From NCBI RefSeq assembly GCF_014217835.1, contig NZ_CP055263.1, positions 4,529,501-4,593,500 of the forward strand: a stretch of 64,000 nucleotides of DNA. Direction: 5' to 3'. The notes beneath the pieces were generated by a model. That model was given only the letters and a program-made list of their open reading frames with translations, was not told the DNA's origin and searched no databases. The stretch comes from Metabacillus sp. KUDC1714 (GTDB taxonomy: Bacteria; Bacillota; Bacilli; Bacillales; Bacillaceae). Below, piece by piece: positions 29,293 to 36,648 of the stretch. The translations under genes and the position numbers were made by a program. Numbering within the stretch: position 1 is the first letter of the stretch; the number at the start of each line of letters is the position of its first letter.

Positions 29293-29907
29293 CTACCGAT
29301 ATAATGAATGTTCATTAATATATTTGTAACATACTTCAGGTAAAAGATAGCGCGGATCTCCACCTAGGGAAAACTCTTCCCTAATATAGGTAGAGCTAAT
29401 TTCCATAGCAAGACCTTTATCGATTAAATGAAATGTTTCACCATCATCATGATTTCTTAATATAGGTGAACTGCTAATCGCTTTTAACATGTTTATACCA
29501 TCTCTTGCCATTACGATAAACTTGTTTTCTTGTACAAGATTACTTGAGTTTCCCCATTTTCCTTTTCCGATATCGATTAATAGATCTGCACCCATAATAA
29601 AATATATCGTATCATTTTTATATTTGGTTTTAAAATACGTTAATGTTTCGTAAGTTGAGATGTTCCAAGCATTTTGAGTCATTTCGTAATCATCAGCTAT
29701 GAATGTATCATTATTTTCGATTGCCAGCTGAAGCATATTCATACGGTGACTGTCGTCTGTTTGCATCTGTTTATCCTTCCGCTTACTAGAACAAGGTAAG
29801 AAGATGACCTTATCAAGCTTGCAGCGATGTCGAATTGTATTTGCAGTCCAAAGATGTACATTAGTAATAGGATCAAAGGATGATCCGTAAATCCCGATTT
29901 TTCCCAT
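29293..29907 (-). CDS. nadD: Nicotinate-nucleotide adenylyltransferase-like protein (NadD family)
   Basis: It probably adenylates nicotinate mononucleotide to deamido-NAD, linking PncB and NadE. The 204 residues show the nucleotidyltransferase fold: [16 protein letters not shown] at the start, [18 protein letters not shown] in the middle and the ISSTYIRE motif near the end, the signature of NadD. The ATP-binding (H/T)xGH motif reads T-N-V-H, with Val in place of Gly. It may be a second, diverged NadD besides a housekeeping copy elsewhere. The ATG at 29907 follows GGAGG. Only 13 bases separate it from nadE. Confidence 0.85.
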   Translation of the reverse strand: MGKIGIYGSSFDPITNVHLWTANTIRHRCKLDKVIFLPCSSKRKDKQMQTDDSHRMNMLQLAIENNDTFIADDYEMTQNAWNISTYETLTYFKTKYKNDTIYFIMGADLLIDIGKGKWGNSSNLVQENKFIVMARDGINMLKAISSSPILRNHDDGETFHLIDKGLAMEISSTYIREEFSLGGDPRYLLPEVCYKYINEHSLYR

Positions 29908-30011
29908 CGTTATCCTCCAAATATTCATAATGAAAACTGGTAGACCAAACAACTAGAACGACTAAGGGTATTATCGTGTCCACCTAATTTAACTGAGTAA
30001 GAGGGGACCTA

Positions 30012-31493
30012 TTATGAATTTGAACTACCTGTTATCATTACTGAGACCTTTTGTTTAACCTCTTCAATATTTTTCATTTTGTTTTCCCAACAAGCTTGGC
30101 TTAAGTCAACTGGATATTCTTCAGGATGTAATGCACGTTTATATTCATCCCACAATAACTGTAGATTTTCCATTGTATACGTCTGCATTTGTATCAAAGT
30201 TGGTGTATCGTATATTAGCTTTCCATCTGTAAAAATTTTCTGGTGAAGTTCTTTTGCTTCAAAGTTCGTAACAAATTTGCTAATGAATGTGTGAATAGGA
30301 TGAAACATTTTTATCTTTTCTTCCTTTTCAGGTTGTTCATTATGAAGGGTAATATAATCTCCTTCAGATTTATTGTTTAAACGATTAATGATTCTATAGA
30401 CTTTCTTTAAACCAGGGGTTGAAACCTTTTCTGGGTTGCCGCTAATTTTGATTGTATCAATCATTTCTCCATCTTCATCTTCAATTGACACTAGTTTATA
30501 GACCGCACCTAATGCTGGTTGGTCAAAAGCAGTGATAAGTTTAGTTCCAATTCCCCAAATATCAATTTTTGCGCCTTGAGATTTTAGGTTCATAATTGTT
30601 TCTTCATCCAAATCATTAGATGCAACTATTTTTGTATCATGAAACCCTGCTTGATCAAGCATTTTTCTTGCTTCCTTGGATAAGTAAGCTAAATCTCCGC
30701 TATCAAGACGAATTCCTTTAAATGAAATTTTGTCGCCTAATTCCTTTGCAACTTTAATTGCATTTGGTACACCAGATTTTAAAGTATCGTAAGTATCAAC
30801 AAGAAAAACGCAATCCTTATGACGACGTGCATATTTATGAAAGGCAATATATTCATCTTTATAAGCTTGTATGAAAGAATGTGCGTGGGTCCCAGATACA
30901 GGAATTCCAAACAATTTTCCTGCTCTAACATTTGAAGTGGCATCAAATCCACCTATAAATGCAGCTCTCGTTCCCCAGATCGCAGCGTCCAATTCATGGG
31001 CACGTCTCGTTCCGAATTCCATCACTGTATCATCACCAGCAACGTGTTTAATTCGAGCTGCTTTTGTCGCAATTAAAGTTTGGTAATTTACAATGTTTAG
31101 GATAGCAGTTTCAATTAATTGCGCCTCTGCTAAAGGAGCTTCGATTCGAACAATTGGTTCATTCCCAAATACCATCTCACCTTCAACAACTGAGTAAACA
31201 TTACCAGTGAAGCGAAGATCCCTCAAATATGTCAAATAGTCATCCTCGTACTTTAATTCATCACGTAAATAGGCAATATCAGATTCGCTGAAGTGAAAAT
31301 CTTCTAGATATTGAATAATTCTTTCAAGTCCTGCAAAAACGGCATAGCCATTACCAAAGGGAAGCTTACGAAAATATACTTCAAATACAGCCTTTCGATT
31401 GTGGATATTATCTTCCCAATAAGATTCAGTCATATTTATTTGATAAAGATCTGTGTGAAGAGCTAAACTATCATCACTAAAGTTGTTATTCAT
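30012..31493 (-). CDS. pncB: Nicotinate phosphoribosyltransferase PncB
   Basis: It joins nicotinate to PRPP to give nicotinate mononucleotide, the committed salvage step. The 493 residues fit the long Firmicute form of NAPRTase: TDLYQINMTESYW at the N-terminus, a GTRRAHELDAAIW segment, SGTHAHSF and the PRPP-site DSGDLAYLS. The start at 31493 is preferred to the ATG two codons upstream because GGAGG then has an eight-base spacing. It follows pncA in the operon by 52 bases, and together they turn nicotinamide into NaMN. Confidence 0.96.
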   Translation of the reverse strand: MNNNFSDDSLALHTDLYQINMTESYWEDNIHNRKAVFEVYFRKLPFGNGYAVFAGLERIIQYLEDFHFSESDIAYLRDELKYEDDYLTYLRDLRFTGNVYSVVEGEMVFGNEPIVRIEAPLAEAQLIETAILNIVNYQTLIATKAARIKHVAGDDTVMEFGTRRAHELDAAIWGTRAAFIGGFDATSNVRAGKLFGIPVSGTHAHSFIQAYKDEYIAFHKYARRHKDCVFLVDTYDTLKSGVPNAIKVAKELGDKISFKGIRLDSGDLAYLSKEARKMLDQAGFHDTKIVASNDLDEETIMNLKSQGAKIDIWGIGTKLITAFDQPALGAVYKLVSIEDEDGEMIDTIKISGNPEKVSTPGLKKVYRIINRLNNKSEGDYITLHNEQPEKEEKIKMFHPIHTFISKFVTNFEAKELHQKIFTDGKLIYDTPTLIQMQTYTMENLQLLWDEYKRALHPEEYPVDLSQACWENKMKNIEEVKQKVSVMITGSSNS

Positions 31494-31545
31494 CGTCATA
31501 TCCTCCAGTAAAAAGATCTATTTTCATGTAATGATCATTGTATTC

Positions 31546-32094
31546 CTAGATAACTGTAGCATTAATACATGCTTTAAAGTGATCTAAAGCCCAGTTATGA
31601 CCTTGTGCGTTAAAGCTTGCTACTGCTTTTTTGTGGACTATAATGTTAAATCCTTTGTTAAAAGCGTCAATTGCTGTATGCAATACACAAATATCTGTGC
31701 AAACACCCACTAGATGAAGGTCTGTAATTCCGCGTTCCCTAAGTTTAAGCTCAAGATCTGTGCCTGCAAAAGCACTGTACCTTGTTTTATCCATCCAATA
31801 TACATGTTCCTTCTGTTTATGTGTTTGATAGACATTTTCTAATTCACCAAAAAGGTTTCGACCGTTCGTTCCTATTATGTTGTGCGGAGGGAATAACTTT
31901 GTCTCTGGATGGTAGGCGTCTTTTTCATTATGCATATCAATCGCAAAAACGACAAAATCACCATTTTCTATAAAATCATTTGTTATTTGAACAATATCTT
32001 TTTCAATTTCTTGACCTGGCTTTCCGCATGTTAATGCACCATGATCTGCAACAAAATCAATTGTGTAGTCAATATTAATTAATGCTTTTTTCAT
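31546..32094 (-). CDS. pncA: Nicotinamidase PncA
   Basis: It deamidates nicotinamide to nicotinate. The 182-residue isochorismatase-fold protein carries the catalytic triad D9, K103 and C136 (GVCTDICVLHTA) and the metal-binding DMH motif (D53, H55). Length is normal for Firmicute nicotinamidases. Ribosome site GGAGG lies seven bases before the ATG. It sits between the NUDIX-HTH regulator gene (46 bases upstream) and pncB, so the first salvage steps are encoded in reaction order. Confidence 0.95.
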   Translation of the reverse strand: MKKALINIDYTIDFVADHGALTCGKPGQEIEKDIVQITNDFIENGDFVVFAIDMHNEKDAYHPETKLFPPHNIIGTNGRNLFGELENVYQTHKQKEHVYWMDKTRYSAFAGTDLELKLRERGITDLHLVGVCTDICVLHTAIDAFNKGFNIIVHKKAVASFNAQGHNWALDHFKACINATVI

Positions 32095-32140
32095 TTAATT
32101 TTCCTCCTGAAAAATATAGTATTTCTACAAGCATTTTCAA

Positions 32141-32920
32141 TTAATATCTTGCTGAATAAATCGGTCTTACGATGTTCATTTCATCTGCAAATCGATAAAG
32201 TTGAGTGGGGGTTTTTGATGTTCGTTGCGTTTTTTGTCCAGAAACTTCCTCAATAAAAGGAAGAGTCTTAATTTTTCTTGAAAATGCTTGATCACTTGTA
32301 ATAGCTGGATCATTTGTAACAGTTTTTAAAACAGCTTGTAATTCAGAATACGTGAAATGATCTTGTAAAAAGCTTTTTGCTACTGGTGTTTGTAATAAAT
32401 CATGTTTAATCACAGCTATTGCGGCTTCTATAATTTCGCGATGATCAAACGCCAAGTCAAGCTGCAGCACTTCATCAACCGAAAATAATCTTACATCTGC
32501 GGCATCATCATTTGCTTTACGTTTCGAAAGCTCATGCTCGGGAACAATAGCATAATGTGCATTTGAGATAATCCAACCACGAGGGTCTCTGCCGGGTTTG
32601 TCGTAAACACCAAAATGTTTAATGTGAATGCTATTTACACTTGTTTCTTCTTCAAGCTCTCTTTTTGCAGCTTCATAAGCAGATTCATCTGGCTGAACAA
32701 AACCACCAGGTAATGCCCATTTACTAGCTTCAATGTTAGGTTGGCCCTCAGCATTTAATTGAGCTCTTTTAATAAGCATCAACATTAAAGTCATATGAGG
32801 CGGCTTAAATTCCCCGATCTTAGTAGAGAGAATGGTGAAAACTGCAATATCAGAAGTGTACCCATCTGGTGTGCGAAATTGTTTATGATCATAGTGTTCT
32901 AATGCTTCCTTATTAGACAT
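32141..32920 (-). CDS. nrtR: NUDIX domain plus winged-helix regulator, NrtR-like
   Basis: The first 150 residues form a NUDIX domain; the rest, from about 165, looks like the winged-helix DNA-binding part of NrtR regulators (FTYSELQAVLKTV, FSRKIKTLPFIEEV). NrtR proteins repress NAD genes and are released by ADP-ribose. The NUDIX box keeps G73, E79, R87, E88, E91 and E92; only the late Gly (position 94) is Ser, so hydrolysis of ADP-ribose remains possible. Heading an operon of pncA, pncB, nadD and nadE, it is probably their autoregulated repressor. A palindromic site overlaps its promoter. Confidence 0.85.
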   Translation of the reverse strand: MSNKEALEHYDHKQFRTPDGYTSDIAVFTILSTKIGEFKPPHMTLMLMLIKRAQLNAEGQPNIEASKWALPGGFVQPDESAYEAAKRELEEETSVNSIHIKHFGVYDKPGRDPRGWIISNAHYAIVPEHELSKRKANDDAADVRLFSVDEVLQLDLAFDHREIIEAAIAVIKHDLLQTPVAKSFLQDHFTYSELQAVLKTVTNDPAITSDQAFSRKIKTLPFIEEVSGQKTQRTSKTPTQLYRFADEMNIVRPIYSARY

Positions 32921-32953
32921 GGTACTGCACTCCTATTATCATTCTTATTTTAA

Positions 32954-32975
32954 TTAACAAGGTGTTAATTGTTAA
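32954..32975. promoter_or_regulatory. Candidate NrtR operator
   Basis: TTAACAA (32954-32960) and TTGTTAA (32969-32975) form an inverted repeat around GGTGTTAA. It lies directly after the minus-strand -10 box, over the predicted start of transcription of the NAD operon. Confidence 0.6.
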
Positions 32976-32979
32976 TTGT

Positions 32980-33008
32980 ATTATATGTTAAGTTCTGAAC
33001 ATTGTCTA
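32980..33008 (-). promoter_or_regulatory. Promoter of the NAD operon
   Basis: On the minus strand TAGACA (33008-33003) and perfect TATAAT (32985-32980) are separated by 17 bases. Confidence 0.75.
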
Positions 33009-33150
33009 CAACTTTTGATGAAAATAGGGAAAAAGTTACAGGGGATGGATGAATTGGAAAGATAAGAAAGAAAAAGAGGAGTGAATGAAACAGGTAAGTG
33101 AGAGGCAGTCTTATTAGTTTGTTATAAAAAGCGATTAAATATGAGTTAAT

Positions 33151-33186
33151 AAAAAAACCAGTAGCTCATAGCAGAGATACTGGTTA
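33151..33186 (-). terminator. Terminator after yoxD
   Basis: AACCAGTA (33156-33163) pairs with TACTGGTT (33178-33185). On the minus strand a T7 run follows. Confidence 0.85.
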
Positions 33187-33195
33187 CCCACAAGA

Positions 33196-33915
33196 TTAAG
33201 GATTAGTCGACCAGAGGCCAGCTGACTTAATAAAAATGCGAGGATGTAATTTTAATTGAGCAACGATGAATTCTGCTAAATCTTCTGGTTGCATGACTTT
33301 TTCAGGATTGCCATCTGTTAAATTTTCCTTATAAGCTAATTCTGTTGCTACTGTACTTGGTGTTAAGGCAGTTACACGAATATTATGCTTACGAACTTCA
33401 AGTGCTAATGATTCTGTTAATCCAAGAACTCCAAACTTAGAAGCACTGTATGCACTTGTAACAGGTGCACCTTTTTGACCAGCTGTTGAGGAGATCATAA
33501 TGATGTCACCACCATTTTTATCAATTAGCTGTGGAAGAACTGCACGAGTTACATAATAAACACCCATTAAGTTTGTATCAATGATTTGTTTCCATTCATC
33601 TGGTTCAAGTTCAAGAAATTTCCCAAATTTCCCAGTTCCAGCATTATTGATGAGAATATCAACTGTGCCAAGTGTACTATTAATAGTTGCAACAGCTTGA
33701 TCTACTTGTTCTATCGAGGAGACATCTGCAGTTGCATAGGCTACTTTCACACCATAGGCTTCAATTTCTTTAGCAACATTCATTAAATCTTTTTCAGTCC
33801 GAGCAATAAGTCCAACATTCACACCTTCTTGTGCTAATGCAAGTGCTGTAGAGCGTCCAATGCCTTTTCCAGCTCCTGTTACAAGCGCAACTTTTCCTTG
33901 TAATGATTGTGCCAT
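33196..33915 (-). CDS. yoxD: Short-chain dehydrogenase YoxD (FabG-like)
   Basis: A 239-residue NAD(P)H-dependent SDR. The cofactor motif is TGAGKGIG (13-20), the NNAG motif is at 90-93, and the catalytic S143, Y156 and K160 (YSASK) are in place. It is very close to B. subtilis YoxD over its whole length, including the ending [15 protein letters not shown]. It is annotated as 3-oxoacyl-ACP reductase by similarity, but the real substrate is unknown. It is monocistronic. A 13-bp perfect palindrome overlaps its -10 region, so it should be tightly controlled by a local or stress-responsive repressor. Confidence 0.9.
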   Translation of the reverse strand: MAQSLQGKVALVTGAGKGIGRSTALALAQEGVNVGLIARTEKDLMNVAKEIEAYGVKVAYATADVSSIEQVDQAVATINSTLGTVDILINNAGTGKFGKFLELEPDEWKQIIDTNLMGVYYVTRAVLPQLIDKNGGDIIMISSTAGQKGAPVTSAYSASKFGVLGLTESLALEVRKHNIRVTALTPSTVATELAYKENLTDGNPEKVMQPEDLAEFIVAQLKLHPRIFIKSAGLWSTNP

Positions 33916-33933
33916 TTTATTCGGGCTCCCTTC

Positions 33934-33965
33934 AGTATGTAAGATACGGTTCTATCTTACATACT
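33934..33965. promoter_or_regulatory. Perfect operator palindrome over the yoxD promoter
   Basis: AGTATGTAAGATA (33934-33946) and TATCTTACATACT (33953-33965) are exact complements around six bases. The site covers the predicted -10 and start of transcription. Confidence 0.8.
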
Positions 33966-33983
33966 TCGTAAAATATATGTCAA
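33954..33983 (-). promoter_or_regulatory. Predicted yoxD promoter
   Basis: Minus strand: perfect TTGACA (33983-33978), 18-base spacer, TAAGAT (33959-33954), the latter inside the palindrome. Confidence 0.6.
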
Positions 33984-34029
33984 AGATCTTGATTTATCAG
34001 TAAGGGTTTATAGTCACCATTTCTCGCTT

Positions 34030-34878
34030 TTAAATGGCTAGAAGGATCAAATTTTTGGACGGATCGAAAGTCGAAATTTGGTTTTCCTTTTGTCTAATTT
34101 CAGCACCAGATGTTTTTAAATTGTTAATAGCCAAATTTCGAGCTTCTTCATTTGGGAACTTTACAGTAAATGTTTTTAAGCCAACCTCATTTTCTGATGG
34201 GGCACTAGCCCCCGCGCTATTCCATGTATTTAAGCCAATATGATGATGATAACCTCCTGTAGAAATAAATAACGCTTGAAGACCATATCGATTTACTGCA
34301 TAAAAGCCAAGTGCCTGATAAAACTCTTCAGATTCTTTAATAGAAGAAACTTGTAAATGAATATGCCCCATAATTGTTTCAGGTGGTAAGCTGACAAATG
34401 ATTCGGTGTCTCTTTGTGCTAATAAATCTTCTGCATTTAGAGGATTAGTAGCCATCTCGATTGTACCATCATATTTTTTCCAAGTTTCTTCTGGACGATC
34501 GGCATAGATCTCGATCCCATTTCCATCTGGATCAGCTAAATAGATGGCTTCACTGACAAGATGATCTGAGGCACCTTGAAGTGGATAACGAGTCTCAAGT
34601 AAATGATAAAGTGTATTAGCTAACTGTGGGCGATTTGGTAGAAGGAGAGCAATATGATATAACCCGGTGTTTCTTCCTGTATTAGCAATGGCGTTGTCGA
34701 TCTCTTCAAGAACAACTAAAGTATTCACACCATCAGCAGTAAGACTTGCCAATTTCTCTGATCTACTTAGAATTTGTAAGCCAATAATATCAGTGTAAAA
34801 TTGGACTGACTTTGTTAAGTTGCTAATTTTAAGATGTACTTCACTAACAAATGTATTAGGTTGACCATGAAAGCTCAT
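34030..34878 (-). CDS. catE: CatE-like extradiol ring-cleavage dioxygenase
   Basis: A 282-residue two-domain VOC-fold protein close to B. subtilis CatE (catechol 2,3-dioxygenase), which detoxifies catechols. The N-terminal domain has a complete 2-His-1-Glu iron site, H15 (SEVHLKI), H75 (LYHIALL) and E123 (GNGIEIY). The C-terminal domain keeps two His motifs (MGHIHLQV and YHHHIGLN) but ends in LILLAI without the usual Glu. The start at 34878 (MSFHGQ) follows GGAGG; a longer frame exists. In B. subtilis such genes answer to quinone-sensing MarR/DUF24 repressors, and a palindrome overlaps its promoter here. Confidence 0.9.
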   Translation of the reverse strand: MSFHGQPNTFVSEVHLKISNLTKSVQFYTDIIGLQILSRSEKLASLTADGVNTLVVLEEIDNAIANTGRNTGLYHIALLLPNRPQLANTLYHLLETRYPLQGASDHLVSEAIYLADPDGNGIEIYADRPEETWKKYDGTIEMATNPLNAEDLLAQRDTESFVSLPPETIMGHIHLQVSSIKESEEFYQALGFYAVNRYGLQALFISTGGYHHHIGLNTWNSAGASAPSENEVGLKTFTVKFPNEEARNLAINNLKTSGAEIRQKENQISTFDPSKNLILLAI

Positions 34879-34904
34879 AAAAGTTACCTCCAAATAGAAT
34901 ATTT

Positions 34905-34927
34905 TACTTACTTTTTGATAGTAAGTA
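34905..34927. promoter_or_regulatory. Candidate repressor operator upstream of catE
   Basis: TACTTAC (34905-34911) and GTAAGTA (34921-34927), 9-base spacer, overlapping the -10. It shares the CTTAC/GTAAG core with the yoxD palindrome. Confidence 0.65.
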
Positions 34928-34952
34928 TATAATTGTAAAATGGTTACGTCAA
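34924..34952 (-). promoter_or_regulatory. catE promoter
   Basis: Minus strand: TTGACG (34952-34947), 17 bases, TATACT (34929-34924). Confidence 0.7.
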
Positions 34953-35318
34953 GTATTTATATAATAATGAAAAAGAAAGAATGAAGACATGTGTTACTGT
35001 ACAATCATATATAGATGTCAAAAAACAGAATTGAAAATCAAAATGTAAGGAATGTTTAATTTGTTACACATTTTTTTCTTATTGAAACGGGGTGCGTTAC
35101 TATAAGAAATAGTGGAGAAGTATTAATTTTTTATCAGCAATCGGTTTCCCTTCTTTAGAAATTAGAAATAGTACTTATGGGGTAATTTGGATGAATGCGT
35201 TAAGATTATAAAGAGGCAAAAGAGATTTATGTAAAGCTTAGATTCTTCGCAATTATTGATTCTATTCAAAAGATGTTTTTTGTTTTTCTAAGTTACATGT
35301 AATTAACCCCATTTATTA

Positions 35319-35447
35319 CTAACATATAGGCAATAAAGGAATAAAAATAACTAAAATTCCTCCAAACCAATTAATCAGCGTTCCAATCAGTATTCCAAAT
35401 TGGCTCCCATTAATCCAGTAAATAATGTAAAGGACTTTCTTTATGTT
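35319..35447 (-). pseudogene. Possible remnant of a membrane protein gene
   Basis: In the 700-base gap between catE and the gene at 35630, one minus-strand frame encodes a hydrophobic C-terminal piece (VLYIIYWINGSQFGILIGT, then INWFGG and IFIPLLP). It has no start codon and is closed upstream by a stop, so it looks like a decayed 3' end. The rest of the gap shows nothing I can support. Confidence 0.3.
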
Positions 35448-35629
35448 CTACTCAAAACATATTGAATTTCTTGCCAATTCCATTTTTATAACTTAATCAT
35501 TTAAAACACTTTAAAGAAATTAGTCCATATCAAAACATTGCCAGCATCATCAAATCCCTGAAAGCAAATATTAGATGAAGAAAGGGAATAGTTTTGCTTT
35601 ACAAATTTTAAAAGAGGAAGTGCTTGAAA

Positions 35630-35923
35630 ATGAATAACTGGATAACTGCTCTTTTGAATACAGGGAGAAGACAAAATATTTTAAAGATGTTTGGCAGGAA
35701 AAGAAACAATAGAGGCATGATGTTGGCCTCTTTAATAGGACTAGGAGTTAGTGCAGCTGCTTATGGAATAAGGAGTAATCGAAACAGAAATATGCTGCGA
35801 CCTGTTCAAAATGTAATGAATAATTTTCAAACACGAACAGCTGGCCAAATGCCAAACGCTGCTGGTATAACAGAGTTTTCAAAAGAATTAGTACCTGACA
35901 AAAATCCTTTAACAAACAAATAA
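35630..35923 (+). CDS. Small basic protein with one short hydrophobic segment
   Basis: A 97-residue protein of unknown function. A basic N-terminus (GRRQNILKMFGRKRNNRG) is followed by a glycine/alanine-rich hydrophobic stretch MMLASLIGLGVSAAAYGI (about 30-47) and a polar tail. The pattern resembles the small DUF3918/YrzQ-type proteins of bacilli, but that is a weak resemblance. The ATG at 35630 follows AGAGGAAG by nine bases. It is monocistronic, ended by a long hairpin terminator. Confidence 0.7.
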   Translation: MNNWITALLNTGRRQNILKMFGRKRNNRGMMLASLIGLGVSAAAYGIRSNRNRNMLRPVQNVMNNFQTRTAGQMPNAAGITEFSKELVPDKNPLTNK

Positions 35924-35931
35924 ATTTGAGT

Positions 35932-35975
35932 ACACATAAAAATGCCTACTTCAATGTAGCCATTTTTATGTGTAG
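35932..35975 (+). terminator. Long hairpin terminator
   Basis: An 18-bp stem: ACACATAAAAATGCCTAC (35932-35949) with its complement at 35956-35973, one mismatch. The loop-side U-rich arm can end transcription on either strand. Confidence 0.65.
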
Positions 35976-36179
35976 AAATTGGAATCAGTAAAATCCGAAT
36001 CAAAATTTTCTTTTGGTAATAGACAAATTACTGCTACAAGTTGTTTACTTAAATTAAAATATTTTTAAAAATAATATGGTTCGTTTCTAATATGAACAAT
36101 AATGCTAGAAAAGATGTTTTTATTATTCAGTTGTGTAAATATTAAATTCTAGAGTAAATCTAGTAAGGGTGATTGTCGT

Positions 36180-36513
36180 GAGTAAAAAGATTCTGATACA
36201 CTGAAGCCATTGGCATGGTCATACTCAAAGAGCTTCCTACTTTATATTTATAAACCAATTGCGGGACATGAAGAAAGAAATTGTGATTATTTAGTAAAAA
36301 ATAGTTTGGCTATAAAAAATAGTGAATTAAATAATATCAGCGATTTAATAGGGAAATCACTTTTTACTCTCTACAAAGATAGAATTTACTCATGATAGAA
36401 TGAGGGAATTCCCACAAAATTTAGATCCACTAGCGAGTACCAGATTTATTGTTAATCTTCTTAGTCAACCGAGTATTCAACACTCGAGCAAATATATGGA
36501 GAACAATATATAA
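36180..36513 (+). pseudogene. Possible decayed coding region
   Basis: Two adjacent plus-strand frames (36210-36395 and 36400-36513) carry protein-like sequence, the second with NLDPLASTRFIVNLL, but neither has a ribosome site and they are out of frame with each other. This may be one frameshifted relic. No family recognised. Confidence 0.25.
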
Positions 36514-36561
36514 GGTCAATAGATCTAAAAAGGTTTTGGAATGGACAATTTTTAAACAATG

Positions 36562-36602
36562 AAAAATAGCAACCTTTTTGGAAAAACGGGTTGCTAATTT
36601 TT
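36562..36602 (-). terminator. Terminator of the phosphodiesterase-like gene
   Basis: TAGCAACC (36567-36574) pairs with GGTTGCTA (36589-36596). On the minus strand TTTTTC follows. Confidence 0.75.
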
Positions 36603-36648
36603 ATTTTTCGAGGAAAAAATTTTCTCTGTATAAAACGGATTTTAAATC

